Part shown: positions 53,922 to 63,022 of the stretch, piece after piece
Layout: each line of letters starts with the position of its first letter
Numbering within the stretch: position 1 is the first letter of the stretch
NCBI GenBank assembly: GCA_030710605.1
Contig: CP092880.1
Coordinates: forward strand, 23,952,467-24,016,466
Length of the DNA: 64,000 bases
Direction of reading: 5' to 3'
Origin: Cordylochernes scorpioides
Lineage: Eukaryota; Arthropoda; Arachnida; Pseudoscorpiones; Chernetidae
The notes under the pieces: generated by a model
What the model was told of the DNA's origin: nothing
Seen by the model: only the letters and a program-made list of their open reading frames with translations
The model's database searches: none
Position numbers and translations under genes: made by a program

Positions 53922-54175
53922 ATGCCCATCGAGACTAGAGGTCAAAAAATGGCTTCGGAGCAGAACTTGCTGGCCACAATCACCCAGATGATTCAAGGGC
54001 TTCAGGAAGAAAAGCTTCTTAGAGAAAAAGAGAAAGAGGAAGAAAAGCTTCTTAGAGAAAAAGAGAAAGAGGAAGAAAAGCTTCTTAAAGAAAAAAGAAG
54101 AGTTCTTAAAGAAGAAGAGAAAGAAAAAAGAAGAGTTCTTAAAGAAGAAGAGAAAGAGAAAGAATATATTCCCAG
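53922..54175 (+). pseudogene. Gag N-terminus with 33-bp coiled-coil repeats
   Basis: From an ATG: MPIETRGQKMASEQNLLATI, a Gypsy-type gag start, then repeats of an 11-residue unit KLLREKEKEEE (33 bp, about three copies) and two KRRVLKEEEKE units. The charged repeats predict a coiled coil. Near 54175 the element stops and Penelope-like sequence begins, so only 5' LTR, PBS and about 85 gag codons remain. Confidence 0.7.
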
Positions 54176-54179
54176 ATTT

Positions 54180-54370
54180 ATCAGCACATGGCAGAAACAC
54201 AGCATTCATTTGATTTCACAGACACCCAATGTATTTACAGTAACATAAGCGGAAAATATCAACGACTGGTCCTGGAGGCTTTGGTTTCCAATAAAATTCC
54301 GAGCCTCAATAGAAAAATTGAACTACCCCCGCAGTACATAGCTTTTTGTAATAGCATGGATCCCGCATAA
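54180..54370 (+). pseudogene. Penelope-like element, GIY-YIG endonuclease C-terminus
   Basis: The frame reads HMAETQHSFDFTDTQCIYSN, then YQRLVLEALVSNKIPSLNRK, ELPPQYIAF and a stop at 54368. The H...FDF, RL.lEA and SLNR patterns are those of the endonuclease end of Penelope-like elements. RT is absent. The 3' region has a motif resembling the tails of these elements. Confidence 0.6.
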
Positions 54371-54557
54371 GGAATTTTAACCTCAAGTGTTTTCCCGATT
54401 TATGTATATATTTTATTTATTTTAAACTTATTTTAAACTGAATTTCTCGCTCGCTCTCTAGGTGTGTTGATACGTTTTGTTCGTGGCAATTCCGCTTCAA
54501 TATTCAAATCTTACTTAGTTGGGTGTATATACCTCTCCGCATATTTTCTTGGATTAC

Positions 54558-54582
54558 CTGAAGAAAAGCGTTTTGCTTGAAA
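54558..54582 (+). ncRNA. Hammerhead-ribozyme-like core in the Penelope tail
   Basis: CTGAAGA, then an AAGC/GCTT stem with a GTTTT loop, then GAAA. This matches the conserved CUGANGA - stem II - GAAA layout with one extra A before the stem. Penelope-like elements are known to carry minimal type I hammerheads in their terminal repeats. The partner strand of stem III and the cleavage site were not found by eye, so it may be degenerate. Confidence 0.35.
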
Positions 54583-54649
54583 GCTTGTATTTTTAATAAA
54601 AAGAAACTCACCACGTTATATTTTCGTTTTCTCTTTTAACTTTTAAAAC

Positions 54650-54854
54650 GTGGCTAAAGTATGTATATAAATATTGTTATATGCGTTTGAATATATTTTT
54701 GAAACATAATTTTTTTAAAAACATTTATTAATTTTTAAATAAGATATTGTCACGTTTGTGGATTTTTTAATTAATTATTTCTTTCTTTTTCTCAATGAAT
54801 TATGTATATTAATTTAAAAAATCATTTTTGTTATCATCATCACATACAATGTAA
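54650..54854. other. AT-rich spacer
   Basis: Contains only A/T-rich sequence between the Penelope tail and the Helitron. Confidence 0.4.
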
Positions 54855-54900
54855 TCCCTATATATATAAAAGTCAGTGTATGTATGTATGTATGTATGTA

Positions 54901-56397
54901 GCAGAGTAGCATGAATCCTGCCAAGAAAAAAAGAAGGCCTACAAGCCCATCGTGAACGTCGCCGACCTGGAGAGGGAAGATGAGATGGTGATCTCACGCA
55001 ACTGCAGCATCCTGAGCTCCATTGGCCATCCTGCCCTGAAATCCCTGCATGAGGACCTGATCCGCTACATCGCCTCGCGGACTGAAATGATCAAGGCCCT
55101 CGCTACCAATGTAGAGAACCTCACTGACACCCTCGAGTCCTTCGCAGAGTTGGACGAAATTGAGGAGGCCAACAAGCCCAAGACTGCTTGCCGCGGCACT
55201 CAAACCTGCCCTGCTCCTTCCTGCAATGAAACCAGCTCCCAGACTGACCCAATCAAGCCCGCCACTCCTGCTCCTGCTGCTCTCCCTGCCAAGAAGCCTG
55301 CCTCCTCCCTGCCTGCTCCTGCTCCAACCAAAAGGAAGCAGTCTGAGGCTCCCAACCCGCCTGCAAAGAGGACAAACCTGAATGGTCCTCCAAAACTTGC
55401 GCCTTCCCGCGTATCCAAGCCTGCGGCCTCCCAAGTGATCCTCCATGGAGAAAAATCGGCGGCCCACACAGTGGTCATCTCTGATGACCCACAGGCTGAC
55501 CCAAGGGAGATGCTAAAAGCTGTCCGCGCTGCCCACACTCTCCCCCAAGGCGTTTGGGCCTCCCTGCACACCAAGGGGAAGCTGGTCCTCCACTCCAGTA
55601 ATCCTGACACCATCCCTGAGGTGACAACCTCCCTGGCCAGCAAGTTGAATGGAATGAAGGTCCGCCAGCAGAAGGAGATCCTGCCACGGATCTGCCTCTT
55701 CAAAGTGGATGAGGAGACATCCAACTCCACAATTGAGGAGACCTTCCTGGAAACCGCTGCTGTTAGAAAACTTCCTGGGGACAAGGTGGTGCGCGTGGCG
55801 CACCGTTCTGCACCCAGAAGCGGGACCTGCACCGCCTTCATCGAGGTGGACCTCAAGACCTTTAGAGCCCTGGGCGTTCGCGGGAGAATCGTGGTTGATG
55901 GAGTAATCCTCAACTTCGAGGAGTCCATCCGCGCCCGCGTCTGCTTCCGCTGTTGTGGCTTCGGCCACAACTCTGCCCAATGCTCCAGAGCTCCTAAGTG
56001 CTTCCACTGCGGTCAAGACGGCCATGAAGGCCGCGCCTGCCCATCCATTGCTGACCAGCGCACCTCCAAATGTGCCAACTGCTGCTCCAAGGGCCTTCCT
56101 GACAAGCACGAGGCGAGAGCCTCAAGCTGCCCCATCCTGAAGTCTAGGGCCCTCAAGTTCTAGGCTTCAAGGACCTTCTGCCTCCAATTCCATCTGCCAC
56201 TTCTACTAGATTCCTGGCCAATTCAATGCTCCTGCCTCACTGCACCTTGGCGCTGTTCCCCTGCTTGCCCAACGTTTCCACTACCCCTGCGACACATCTC
56301 CTGCAGCCAGATCCTAGGGTCCCTTGACACCTGACATCGCGCTTGGGCTCAAAAATCATAACTTTAGGTTAGTAGCCCGTAAAACCATATTTTCTCT
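54901..56397 (+). mobile_element. ORF1-only R1-like non-LTR element
   Basis: GC-rich block of about 1.5 kb flanked on both sides by (TATG)n. It has a short 5' UTR, an ORF1 with three zinc knuckles and a 235-bp 3' UTR, but no ORF2. R1-clade Waldo elements are known to insert in ACAY repeats; the complement of TATG is such a repeat. It may be a non-autonomous ORF1-only derivative like mammalian HAL1, or an internal-deletion copy. Confidence 0.75.
54952..56163 (+). CDS. LINE ORF1 with triple CCHC knuckles
   Basis: Open frame of 403 codons. It starts at GTG; the first in-frame ATG is at 54985. An ATG at 54911 opens a 14-codon frame (MNPAKKKRRP) in another phase that runs through an A7 tract, so a one-base slip there may have moved the original start out of frame. 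Features: a helical N-terminus, a Pro/Ala/Lys-rich linker, a PRICLFKVDEETSNSTIEE domain, then knuckles CFRCCGFGHNSAQC, CFHCGQDGHEGRAC and CANCCSKG...H...SSC. This triple arrangement is typical of R1/Jockey/I ORF1 proteins that coat element RNA. It is intact to its stop at 56163. Confidence 0.82.
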   Translation: MNVADLEREDEMVISRNCSILSSIGHPALKSLHEDLIRYIASRTEMIKALATNVENLTDTLESFAELDEIEEANKPKTACRGTQTCPAPSCNETSSQTDPIKPATPAPAALPAKKPASSLPAPAPTKRKQSEAPNPPAKRTNLNGPPKLAPSRVSKPAASQVILHGEKSAAHTVVISDDPQADPREMLKAVRAAHTLPQGVWASLHTKGKLVLHSSNPDTIPEVTTSLASKLNGMKVRQQKEILPRICLFKVDEETSNSTIEETFLETAAVRKLPGDKVVRVAHRSAPRSGTCTAFIEVDLKTFRALGVRGRIVVDGVILNFEESIRARVCFRCCGFGHNSAQCSRAPKCFHCGQDGHEGRACPSIADQRTSKCANCCSKGLPDKHEARASSCPILKSRALKF

Positions 56398-56718
56398 CTA
56401 TGTATGTATGTATGTATGTATGTATGTATGTATGTATGTGGGTATCTATGTCGGCTATACACGTCCACAATACGTAACTAATCTGACTGAAATTTTATCA
56501 GTATATAGAGTAGAATCTGGAAAAACCTATAGTGAAAATTCAGGTCTCTATCCCGAATATTTCCAAAAAGCTGAGACCACGGGTGAAGCCAGTTCATTTT
56601 TAGTGTGCTGGAACAAAATTCTAACAGAAAAACATTCATTCGAGCAGAAGACACAAAGCCAGATCATCTCTTTATAAAAATATCGCTTCTCAGACACAAA
56701 TTTGGAGCGGGACGTTTC

Positions 56719-56884
56719 CTGGTTCAAATTCATATAAATAGGTACCGCTCAGCATGAGCAACCTAGTTCAGGATAATTGAACAATGAATAATATGTGAAG
56801 GTTATTCACATATTAAACAATTTTCAACACGGGATTCAATCCCGGTTCATGACTGTCGGGAATCGAGCGTGTTACCCTCTCATA
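56719..56884 (-). mobile_element. Short tRNA-related SINE insertion
   Basis: 166 bp between direct repeats GCGGGACGTTTC (56707-56718 and 56885-56896), a 12-bp target duplication as left by LINE machinery. On the minus strand it starts with a B-box-like CTCGATTCCC and ends toward AT-rich text with an inverted pair GTGAAGGTTATTCAC. The duplication lies inside the Helitron 3' module. Confidence 0.55.
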
Positions 56885-57289
56885 GCGGGACGTTTCACAA
56901 GAGTGACATCCACGGCGCCAATTTATAATTGTAACGAATAGTATTTGAATAAAAACATTTAATCGGGTAAAACCTGGGCATTGCCCGGGTCATTCGGCTA
57001 GTTTTTTTTTTATATAAACAAACGATAAAAAACAACAACAATTAAATTCGCATCTTCGTTATTATAAAACAACAGCAAATTAAATTAACAATGTAAAAAT
57101 ATATTTTAACATTTCAACATTTTAACATTTAACACAAAAACGTTACAATATTTTCTTTAAATATATATTAATATTGAAATGCCAAGTTTTTTTACAACGT
57201 CTTTGGAATATTATATTACTATATTTCTAATTAAATTTATTATACTTGGAACACATTTTAGCATTTTTACAATTTATAAATGTAATTTC

Positions 57290-58084
57290 ACCAGATACCG
57301 CGAGAGGCGCTGCTTGCGAGTGAAAGTAGAAAATTTGCAAATGAAATTGCAAAGAATATTTATTTCAAATCGAATTCAAACCAGAAATCTTCCCAGCAGT
57401 ATAGTAAATAACTTCCTAAAGTTTCACGGCGATTGGATAATCTTACCTTTTAAAAACATTCATCGTGTGAACAAACTAACATTCAACGTGTAAACAAACC
57501 ACGTGTTAATTATTAACCAATCAAATTTATTTATCGAATTGTTTTTTTAGTCATAAAATGATGATGAGAATATTGCTGTATCATGTTTGATTATCAGATA
57601 CAAAATTATATCGGGAAAAATTCCAAAAAGCTGAGACCACGGGTGAAGCCAGTTCATTTTTAGTGTGCAGGAACAAAATAGTATGCAGTATAGTAAATAA
57701 CTTCCTAAAGTTTCACGGCGATTGGATAATCTTACCTTTTAAAAACATTCATCGTGTGAACAAACTAACATTCAACGTGTAAACAAACAACGTGTTAATT
57801 ATTAACCAATCAAATTCATTTATCGAATTGTTTTTTTAGTCAGAAAATGATTATGACTATTCCAGTGCTGCGCTCAAGCGGTAAAAGGCTGGAACTATCG
57901 CTTGTTGGTTTTTTATTTAAAAAAAAAGCACATTAACTTTTTTAGTTTTTTGAATAGCCTATATGTTAAACGAAATCTTCAGCTACCTACATGCGAAATT
58001 TCATAATGATTGATTCAGTAGATTTTGCGCTACGCGATAACAAACATCGATTTTGGATTTCATTTTTATAGATAGATATAAGGA
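57290..58084 (-). mobile_element. Helitron-derived segment with 170-bp direct duplication
   Basis: Contains GGCGCTGCTTGCGAGTGAAA and CACGGCGATTGGATAATC, both found in Helitron bodies. A block from AGTATAGTAAATAACTTCC to TTTTTTTAGTCA occurs twice (57399-57568 and 57688-57848). On the minus strand a 5' end TCCTTATATCTATCTATAAA lies at 58084, only 4 bases from the solo LTR at 58089. The 3' terminus was not identified. Confidence 0.55.
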
Positions 58085-58088
58085 TATA

Positions 58089-58777
58089 TGTCGCAATATC
58101 GTTGCGATGTTTTTTAGTTATTGGTTGAGAATGGGGTTGATTGTTGATGGCGCAGTCGTGGTGCTGAGGGAAGTGAAGCATACAGGGGAAAATAAACCAG
58201 GATACTTGATGGGGTTGAAATAAGGCAACTAATCGGAGGAAAGAAAGGCTTTGAGAAGGTGGAGCGGGTTGACTATTGGCTATCTATTCACATGGCGGTG
58301 ATTGACTTAGCTGAAAGGATGAGCGGGGAAGGATCTCTAGAGCAGGTGTTACCTCGGTGGGAGCTAGCTAACTACTCGATGGTGTCCAGCCGATGACTGT
58401 AGGTCCTAACTCGGTGGGATCCAAGTGATGACTGTCAATTCTTGGTTCTCGATTTAACACGAGAACTCTTCTTACTTCCCATTGGTTGACCTGTGTGTCG
58501 TGGAGGTTCCCTATAGGTCCTCCACTAATGAGTTGCTACCTGATTGGTCTACGTTACGTCTTTGTCTTTGGACATGTTTCAGCTTGACCAGGAAATACTG
58601 TGTCGTTGAACTCGAACTTTTACGAGTTCCGCGATATTAAAAACTGGTAATGATCATCTTTCTCTAGGCCTTCTTTCCTCCAGATATTGTTAAGCCTTGT
58701 TGCTTTATTGAAACTCAAATCATACATTTTCATACATATTGGATTGGTTGGCATCTAATTATGTACAAATTATGACA
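58089..58777 (-). repeat. Solo LTR of the Gypsy-type family
   Basis: 689 bp, minus-strand TG...CA ends, flanked by TATA on both sides (58085-58088, 58778-58781). It is related to the LTR at 2959-3841 and shares CAATATCGTTGCG, GCGCAGTCGT and the TATGACA edge. No coding region is attached, so it probably formed by LTR-LTR recombination. Confidence 0.75.
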
Positions 58778-58785
58778 TATATATA

Positions 58786-59459
58786 TGTCATAATTTGTAC
58801 ATAGCTAGATGCAAACCCGACCCAATATGTATGAAATTTATGTGTCAAGATTTAATAAAGAACAAGGCTTAACAAAATTGGAGAGAGAAGGCCTAGAGAG
58901 AGAATGATCATTAACAGGGTTTTATTATCCCGGAACTCGTAAAATTCGAGTTCAAGAACCTGGCATTTCCTGGTCAAGTTAAAACAAGTCCAAAGACAAA
59001 GAGTTAGAAAGGGCCAATCACAGAGCAGCTCATTTAGCCTCGAGCCTATAGCGAACTTCCACGTCACGCAGGTCAACCAATGAGAAGGAAGAAGAGCTTT
59101 CGTTTTAAATCGAGAACACAGAATTGTCAGTAGTTAGCTAGACACCACCGAGGTAGCACCTAGAGTTAGGAGCTGGACACCAGCGAGTTAGTATCCGGAA
59201 CTTTGGAATCGCTCTCACCCGCTCAACCTATCAGATAAGTCAAATATTCCATCATGTAATTGAATAGTCAATAGTTAATCCGATCAACCTCCCAAAACCT
59301 TTCTCTCCTCCGATTAGTTGCCTTTTATTCAACCAATCAACCCTTTGTCCTCGCTATTTTCCCCTGATGTGAACACCTGTCCACTCAGCACCAACGACTG
59401 CGCCAACACCTCAACAAGTATCAATCAACTCAAAACATTATTTCACCCGTAATACCACA
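58786..59459 (+). repeat. Second solo LTR, mirror orientation
   Basis: 674 bp, TG...CA ends, flanked by TATA (58782-58785, 59460-59463). It is the same family as the previous LTR but in opposite orientation, so the 5' edges meet at the 8-bp (TA)4 spacer and create a perfect palindrome TGACATATATATATGTCA. AATAAAGAACAAGG lies near 58853. Confidence 0.75.
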
Positions 59460-59682
59460 TATATATAGATATTTTATAGCAATTTTCTCTCTCAATAGAA
59501 GAAGAATGTTGAACCTTTTTACTCTCGGTGTTAAAATCATAATGAGGAAATATATCTATATAAATTTCTCTATATTTTTGTGTATGTCCTCCGATAAACT
59601 CATATGAAGAGCCGATTGTGGAGTTGTCTTTATTCATTGTCATGCTGAAAGTCTAAAGTGTTTACTGAATAATTGCTATATA

Positions 59683-60981
59683 CATAGTGTGATCAATAAT
59701 TTCCAGGAATGCTGAATATTTAAAGAATTACGAAAGTATAATAAAGTTTTATTTAAAATTTCTCTAAATAATCACCGTCACTATCTATACACTTGTCCCA
59801 TCTTTTATCAAAACACCTCTGAAAATCCTCATCTTTCAGGCTTTTCAAAATATTCTTCGTATTCTCCTTTATTTCAGGTAATTGAGTGAAATCGACGTTC
59901 TTTTAAGACTTTTTTAATTCTAGGGTAGAGGAAAAAGTCGTTGGGGGCAAGTTCAGGAGAATAGGGTGGCTGGGGTAGTAAAGCAATTCCGTGTTTAGCC
60001 AAATAGAGTTGTACAGTAACGGCCGTATGTGGCTGTGCGTTGTCATGATGCAAAAGCTAATTTTTCTGATGCCATTTTTCAGGTCGTTTCTGACGGACAG
60101 CCTCCCTTAAACGTCACAATACATCAAGATAGTAATGTTGATTAATGGTCTGACCCTCGGGCATGAATTCATAGTGTACCAATCCCTTTACATCAAAGAA
60201 AGTGATAAGAAGACACTTAAGCTTCGATTTGATCATCCTTGCTTTCTTGAATCTTAGTTCTCCAGGTTCTAGCCACTGGCTTGATTGCCTCTTAGTCTCG
60301 GGATCATATACGTGCACCCATATTTCATCTCCCGTGATAACATATTTGAGCCAATGGGGATCAGAATTAAACATTTCGACCATGTTTTTGCACGTTTCTT
60401 TGCGATGCTCTTTCTTCTCATTCGCTAAAAGATGTGGGACAAATTTAGCCGGGGATCGATAAGATGCAGATCATTCTTTATGATGGTTTGGCATGTTCTA
60501 AAAGAGATATCCAAGTCTTCTGATAGTTATTCTTGGATTTTCTTTGATCGATGACTTGATTTTGAGTGCATTTTCGGGGTTTCTTATCGATAAAGGTCTG
60601 CCAGTGTGTAGATCATCCTTGACGCTTGTTCGAACAGATTTAAATCGTGTAAACCATTCAAATGTCCTCGATTATGATAGGGCATTTTATTTAAAAGCCT
60701 GATACAACATTTGAAATGATTCGGAAGCTGTTTTCCCTCATTTAAAGCAAAACTCTATACAGGCTCGCTGTTTTTCAATACAGTCCACGCTGAAGTTAGA
60801 AATTTTCTGATATACTCGAGCTTATAACTTTGAAAAAACGTGAGCGCGTGCGTCTGTGTGATCTTTTTTTCCCTACGTGTTGATAAATGTTTTATCTATA
60901 AGGTCCTTACAAAATTATTTCATTATTTTGAATATTTTACGTGTTCCAGCCTCATTCCTGGAAATTATTGATCACACGTTG
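59683..60981 (-). mobile_element. Full-length mariner, decayed
   Basis: 1,299 bp, the normal size of a mariner, with TIRs sharing GTGATCAATAATTTCCAGG and flanked by TA (59681-59682 and 60982-60983). The transposase runs on the minus strand. Confidence 0.93.
59880..60850 (-). pseudogene. Mariner transposase (DD34D), broken
   Basis: All three catalytic blocks are visible although the frames are broken: VITGDEIWVHVYDPETKR, HHDNAQPHTA and APNDFFLYPR, with 34 residues between the second and third Asp, the mariner DD34D signature. The block with KSKLKCLLITFFD and GLVHYEFMPEGQT is conserved. The N-terminal HTH region is recognisable only in fragments near 60600-60840. Several stops and frameshifts make it inactive. 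Confidence 0.88.
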
Positions 60982-61169
60982 TATCTATAAACCTACAAAA
61001 TGGAATTCGTAAGATGATATGAATATCAGTAAAGCAATCTATACAGAGAGCTTGAGTGGAAATACAACTCTTATCACCCACGATAAACATATAAAACATA
61101 TTTATAATTGAAGAACTCTAACATTCTAATCTCTCAGTGCAAATAAAGAGGATCTCTGCACAACAAATA

Positions 61170-61475
61170 ATACTCTTGAAGTTACACCGCATGAGTTTCT
61201 TTTAAACGAAAAATCAAATTTTTATTTCAAGGTGAAATATCGACTATTTCTAACCTTTTTGGATGAGGTATGAAAGGATGAATTATGAAAAGTAATGATG
61301 AACGGAAAAATAAAAGTGTCCAGGGATGGTTTTTCCGTTCATCATTACTTTTCATAATTCATCCTTTCATACCTCATCTAAAAAGGTTAGAAATAGTCGA
61401 TACTTCACCTTGAAATAAAATTTTGATTTTTCGTTTAAAAGAAACTCATGCGGTGTAACTTCAAGTGTCGTTTTA
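61170..61475. mobile_element. Palindromic element, family P, second copy
   Basis: Arms of about 140 bases (CACCGCATGAGTTTCTTTTA, TATTTCTAACCTTTTTGGAT, TTCATCATTACTTTTCATAA and mirrors) around a short loop containing GTCCAGGGATGG. It is longer-armed than the copy at 9739. Confidence 0.8.
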
Positions 61476-61619
61476 CAATCACAGGCCGCAGTGTATTATA
61501 AATAATACTCTATTAAATTTCTCTCAAAAATCATTTATAATTTTAGAAGAAATACTGTGGCCCCTTTGAATTGTAGCAGGTGAGGATATCCTATAGTTAT
61601 CTTAATTGTCAAACAAATG

Positions 61620-61700
61620 CTACAGGTTTCTGGAGATCTTTATCTTTATTAAATATAATCTCGAGCTTTCGGGCATCTCTGTCCTTCTACAGAAGTACAT
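61620..61700 (-). repeat. Penelope-like tail
   Basis: On the minus strand CTGTAGAAGGACAGAGATGC, CCGAAAGCTCGAG and then AATAAAGATAAAGATC. The GAAAGCTCGA end resembles Penelope-like terminal sequence. The hammerhead core is altered (CTGTAGA), so no activity is expected. Confidence 0.35.
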
Positions 61701-61776
61701 AGAAACATATAAATGCCGTTAAGATGCTAACTGATTTATATATACATTTAAATATGAAGATAGATTTTGCATATGG

Positions 61777-63022
61777 AACACACACATCAAAATCAAAGAA
61801 GGAGCAGGACAGATTTCGTCAAACTTCACTTGTGAACTGACAGCTATCTGGAAAGCCCTTGATGTATGCCTTAACCAACCATCCCTGCTTCAAGCAGAAG
61901 GAATTTTAATATACAGCGACTCCATATCCGCTCTAGAAGAAATTCAGAAGGGCAATACTAAAATCACACAGAAAATACACTCGTTACTTACCCAACTGGA
62001 ACCATTGGAGAAGAACCGCATTCTACAATGGATTCCTGCCCATGTTGGGATCGGGGGTAATGAAATGGCATTTGAATTGGCAAAGGAAGCCAGAAAATTG
62101 ATCGAAAGGAATGAACAAATGTCATTATTTGATGCTTTGTCAAAATACAAGATAATTAAACAAAAAATAAGAAAAGATCAAAATGCGAAATAAACTCTGA
62201 GAGAAAAATGACAAAAACTATAACAAGACTTAGAACAAAACACTATGAAGGAATGATAATACATCCAGATGGCACAAGAACCTATAGGGCATGCAACAAC
62301 TGTCCTGGTGTGGAACTAACACCTACCCACATATTCTCATACCCAGCAATGGCCGCAGCCTTGCAGAAATTTGACATAGACCCAGAGCAGCAGCTTTACA
62401 CACCCAAGATAGTGTACATTGCTGCTGCTGTGATGCAAGGAGACATCTGAGGCTCTTTATTGGACACGACAACAACAACATTCCAGAGTAAAATAAATTA
62501 TCAGAGATAGATACATATTTTTCAAATGAATTGAAATGAATATAATCGATACTGAGAGAGAGTTGAATTAAAAAATTTAGAAATTTATTATCTTCGAAAA
62601 CAAACCGTATCTAAAATTTCATTTTTTTTTGCTACATGTTTTAATTTGCATTTACATATTTTACATATCTCTGATTTTATTTAAAAATCGTCAACCAATT
62701 CTTCTTCTTTTGGCGAAGTGGTGTTTTATTAATTTGTTATTTGATATTATTAGGGTTCTTTCCTGGTATTCAAAAAGGAAAAATACGTGTCGATCAGTTA
62801 TATTTTTCAACTTATCAAACAATTTGGCGGCTGAATCTCTGATTCTGGTAGAGCGCCATCTGGCGAATAAAATTATAACTAAAATCGATTTCGAATTTTT
62901 AATTATTTGCCATAAAAATACCATTGCATCCTGAACACAATGGTGTTTACCGCATTGCTCTAGCACAAATATTCGCGGAGTTATTAATTTTTAAAATAGT
63001 GCGGGACTTTTGGATCACCCTG
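61777..63022 (+). mobile_element. Chimeric repeat: LINE RNase H plus mariner terminus, copy 2
   Basis: Matches 34357-35620 through the LINE coding end, the 3' UTR, the junction near TTTGCTACATGTTTTAATTT and the 395-base mariner-terminal part, ending in GGATCACCCTG followed by TATA. It starts about 90 bases further inside the RNase H gene than copy 1, as 5' truncation would give. Confidence 0.75.
61785..62450 (+). pseudogene. LINE RNase H and C-terminal zinc region, second copy
   Basis: Begins inside RNase H (IKIKEGAGQISSNFTCELTA) and keeps YSDSISALEEI and WIPAHVGIGGNEMAFELA. The TAA after QNAK is shared with the first copy. A second frame gives YRACNNCPGVELTPTHIF and ends at 62448. One Cys of the zinc motif is Tyr here (HIFSYP). 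Confidence 0.78.

Larger units (their letters stand above)
54855..57001 (+). mobile_element. Helitron family A carrying an R1-like element and a SINE
   Basis: Begins TCCCTATATATATAAAAGTC after host A and ends at the hairpin (CCTGGGC-ATT-GCCCGGG), CATTCGG, CTAG and host T. It is the sister of the 747-bp copy at 45592-46338. The extra length comes from an insert at 54901-56397 in its (TATG)n microsatellite and a 166-bp insert at 56719-56884. Confidence 0.88.

Noticed and set aside
54002-54205. 67-codon Phe/Ser-rich minus frame
   Set aside because: Reverse strand of the gag coiled-coil repeats.
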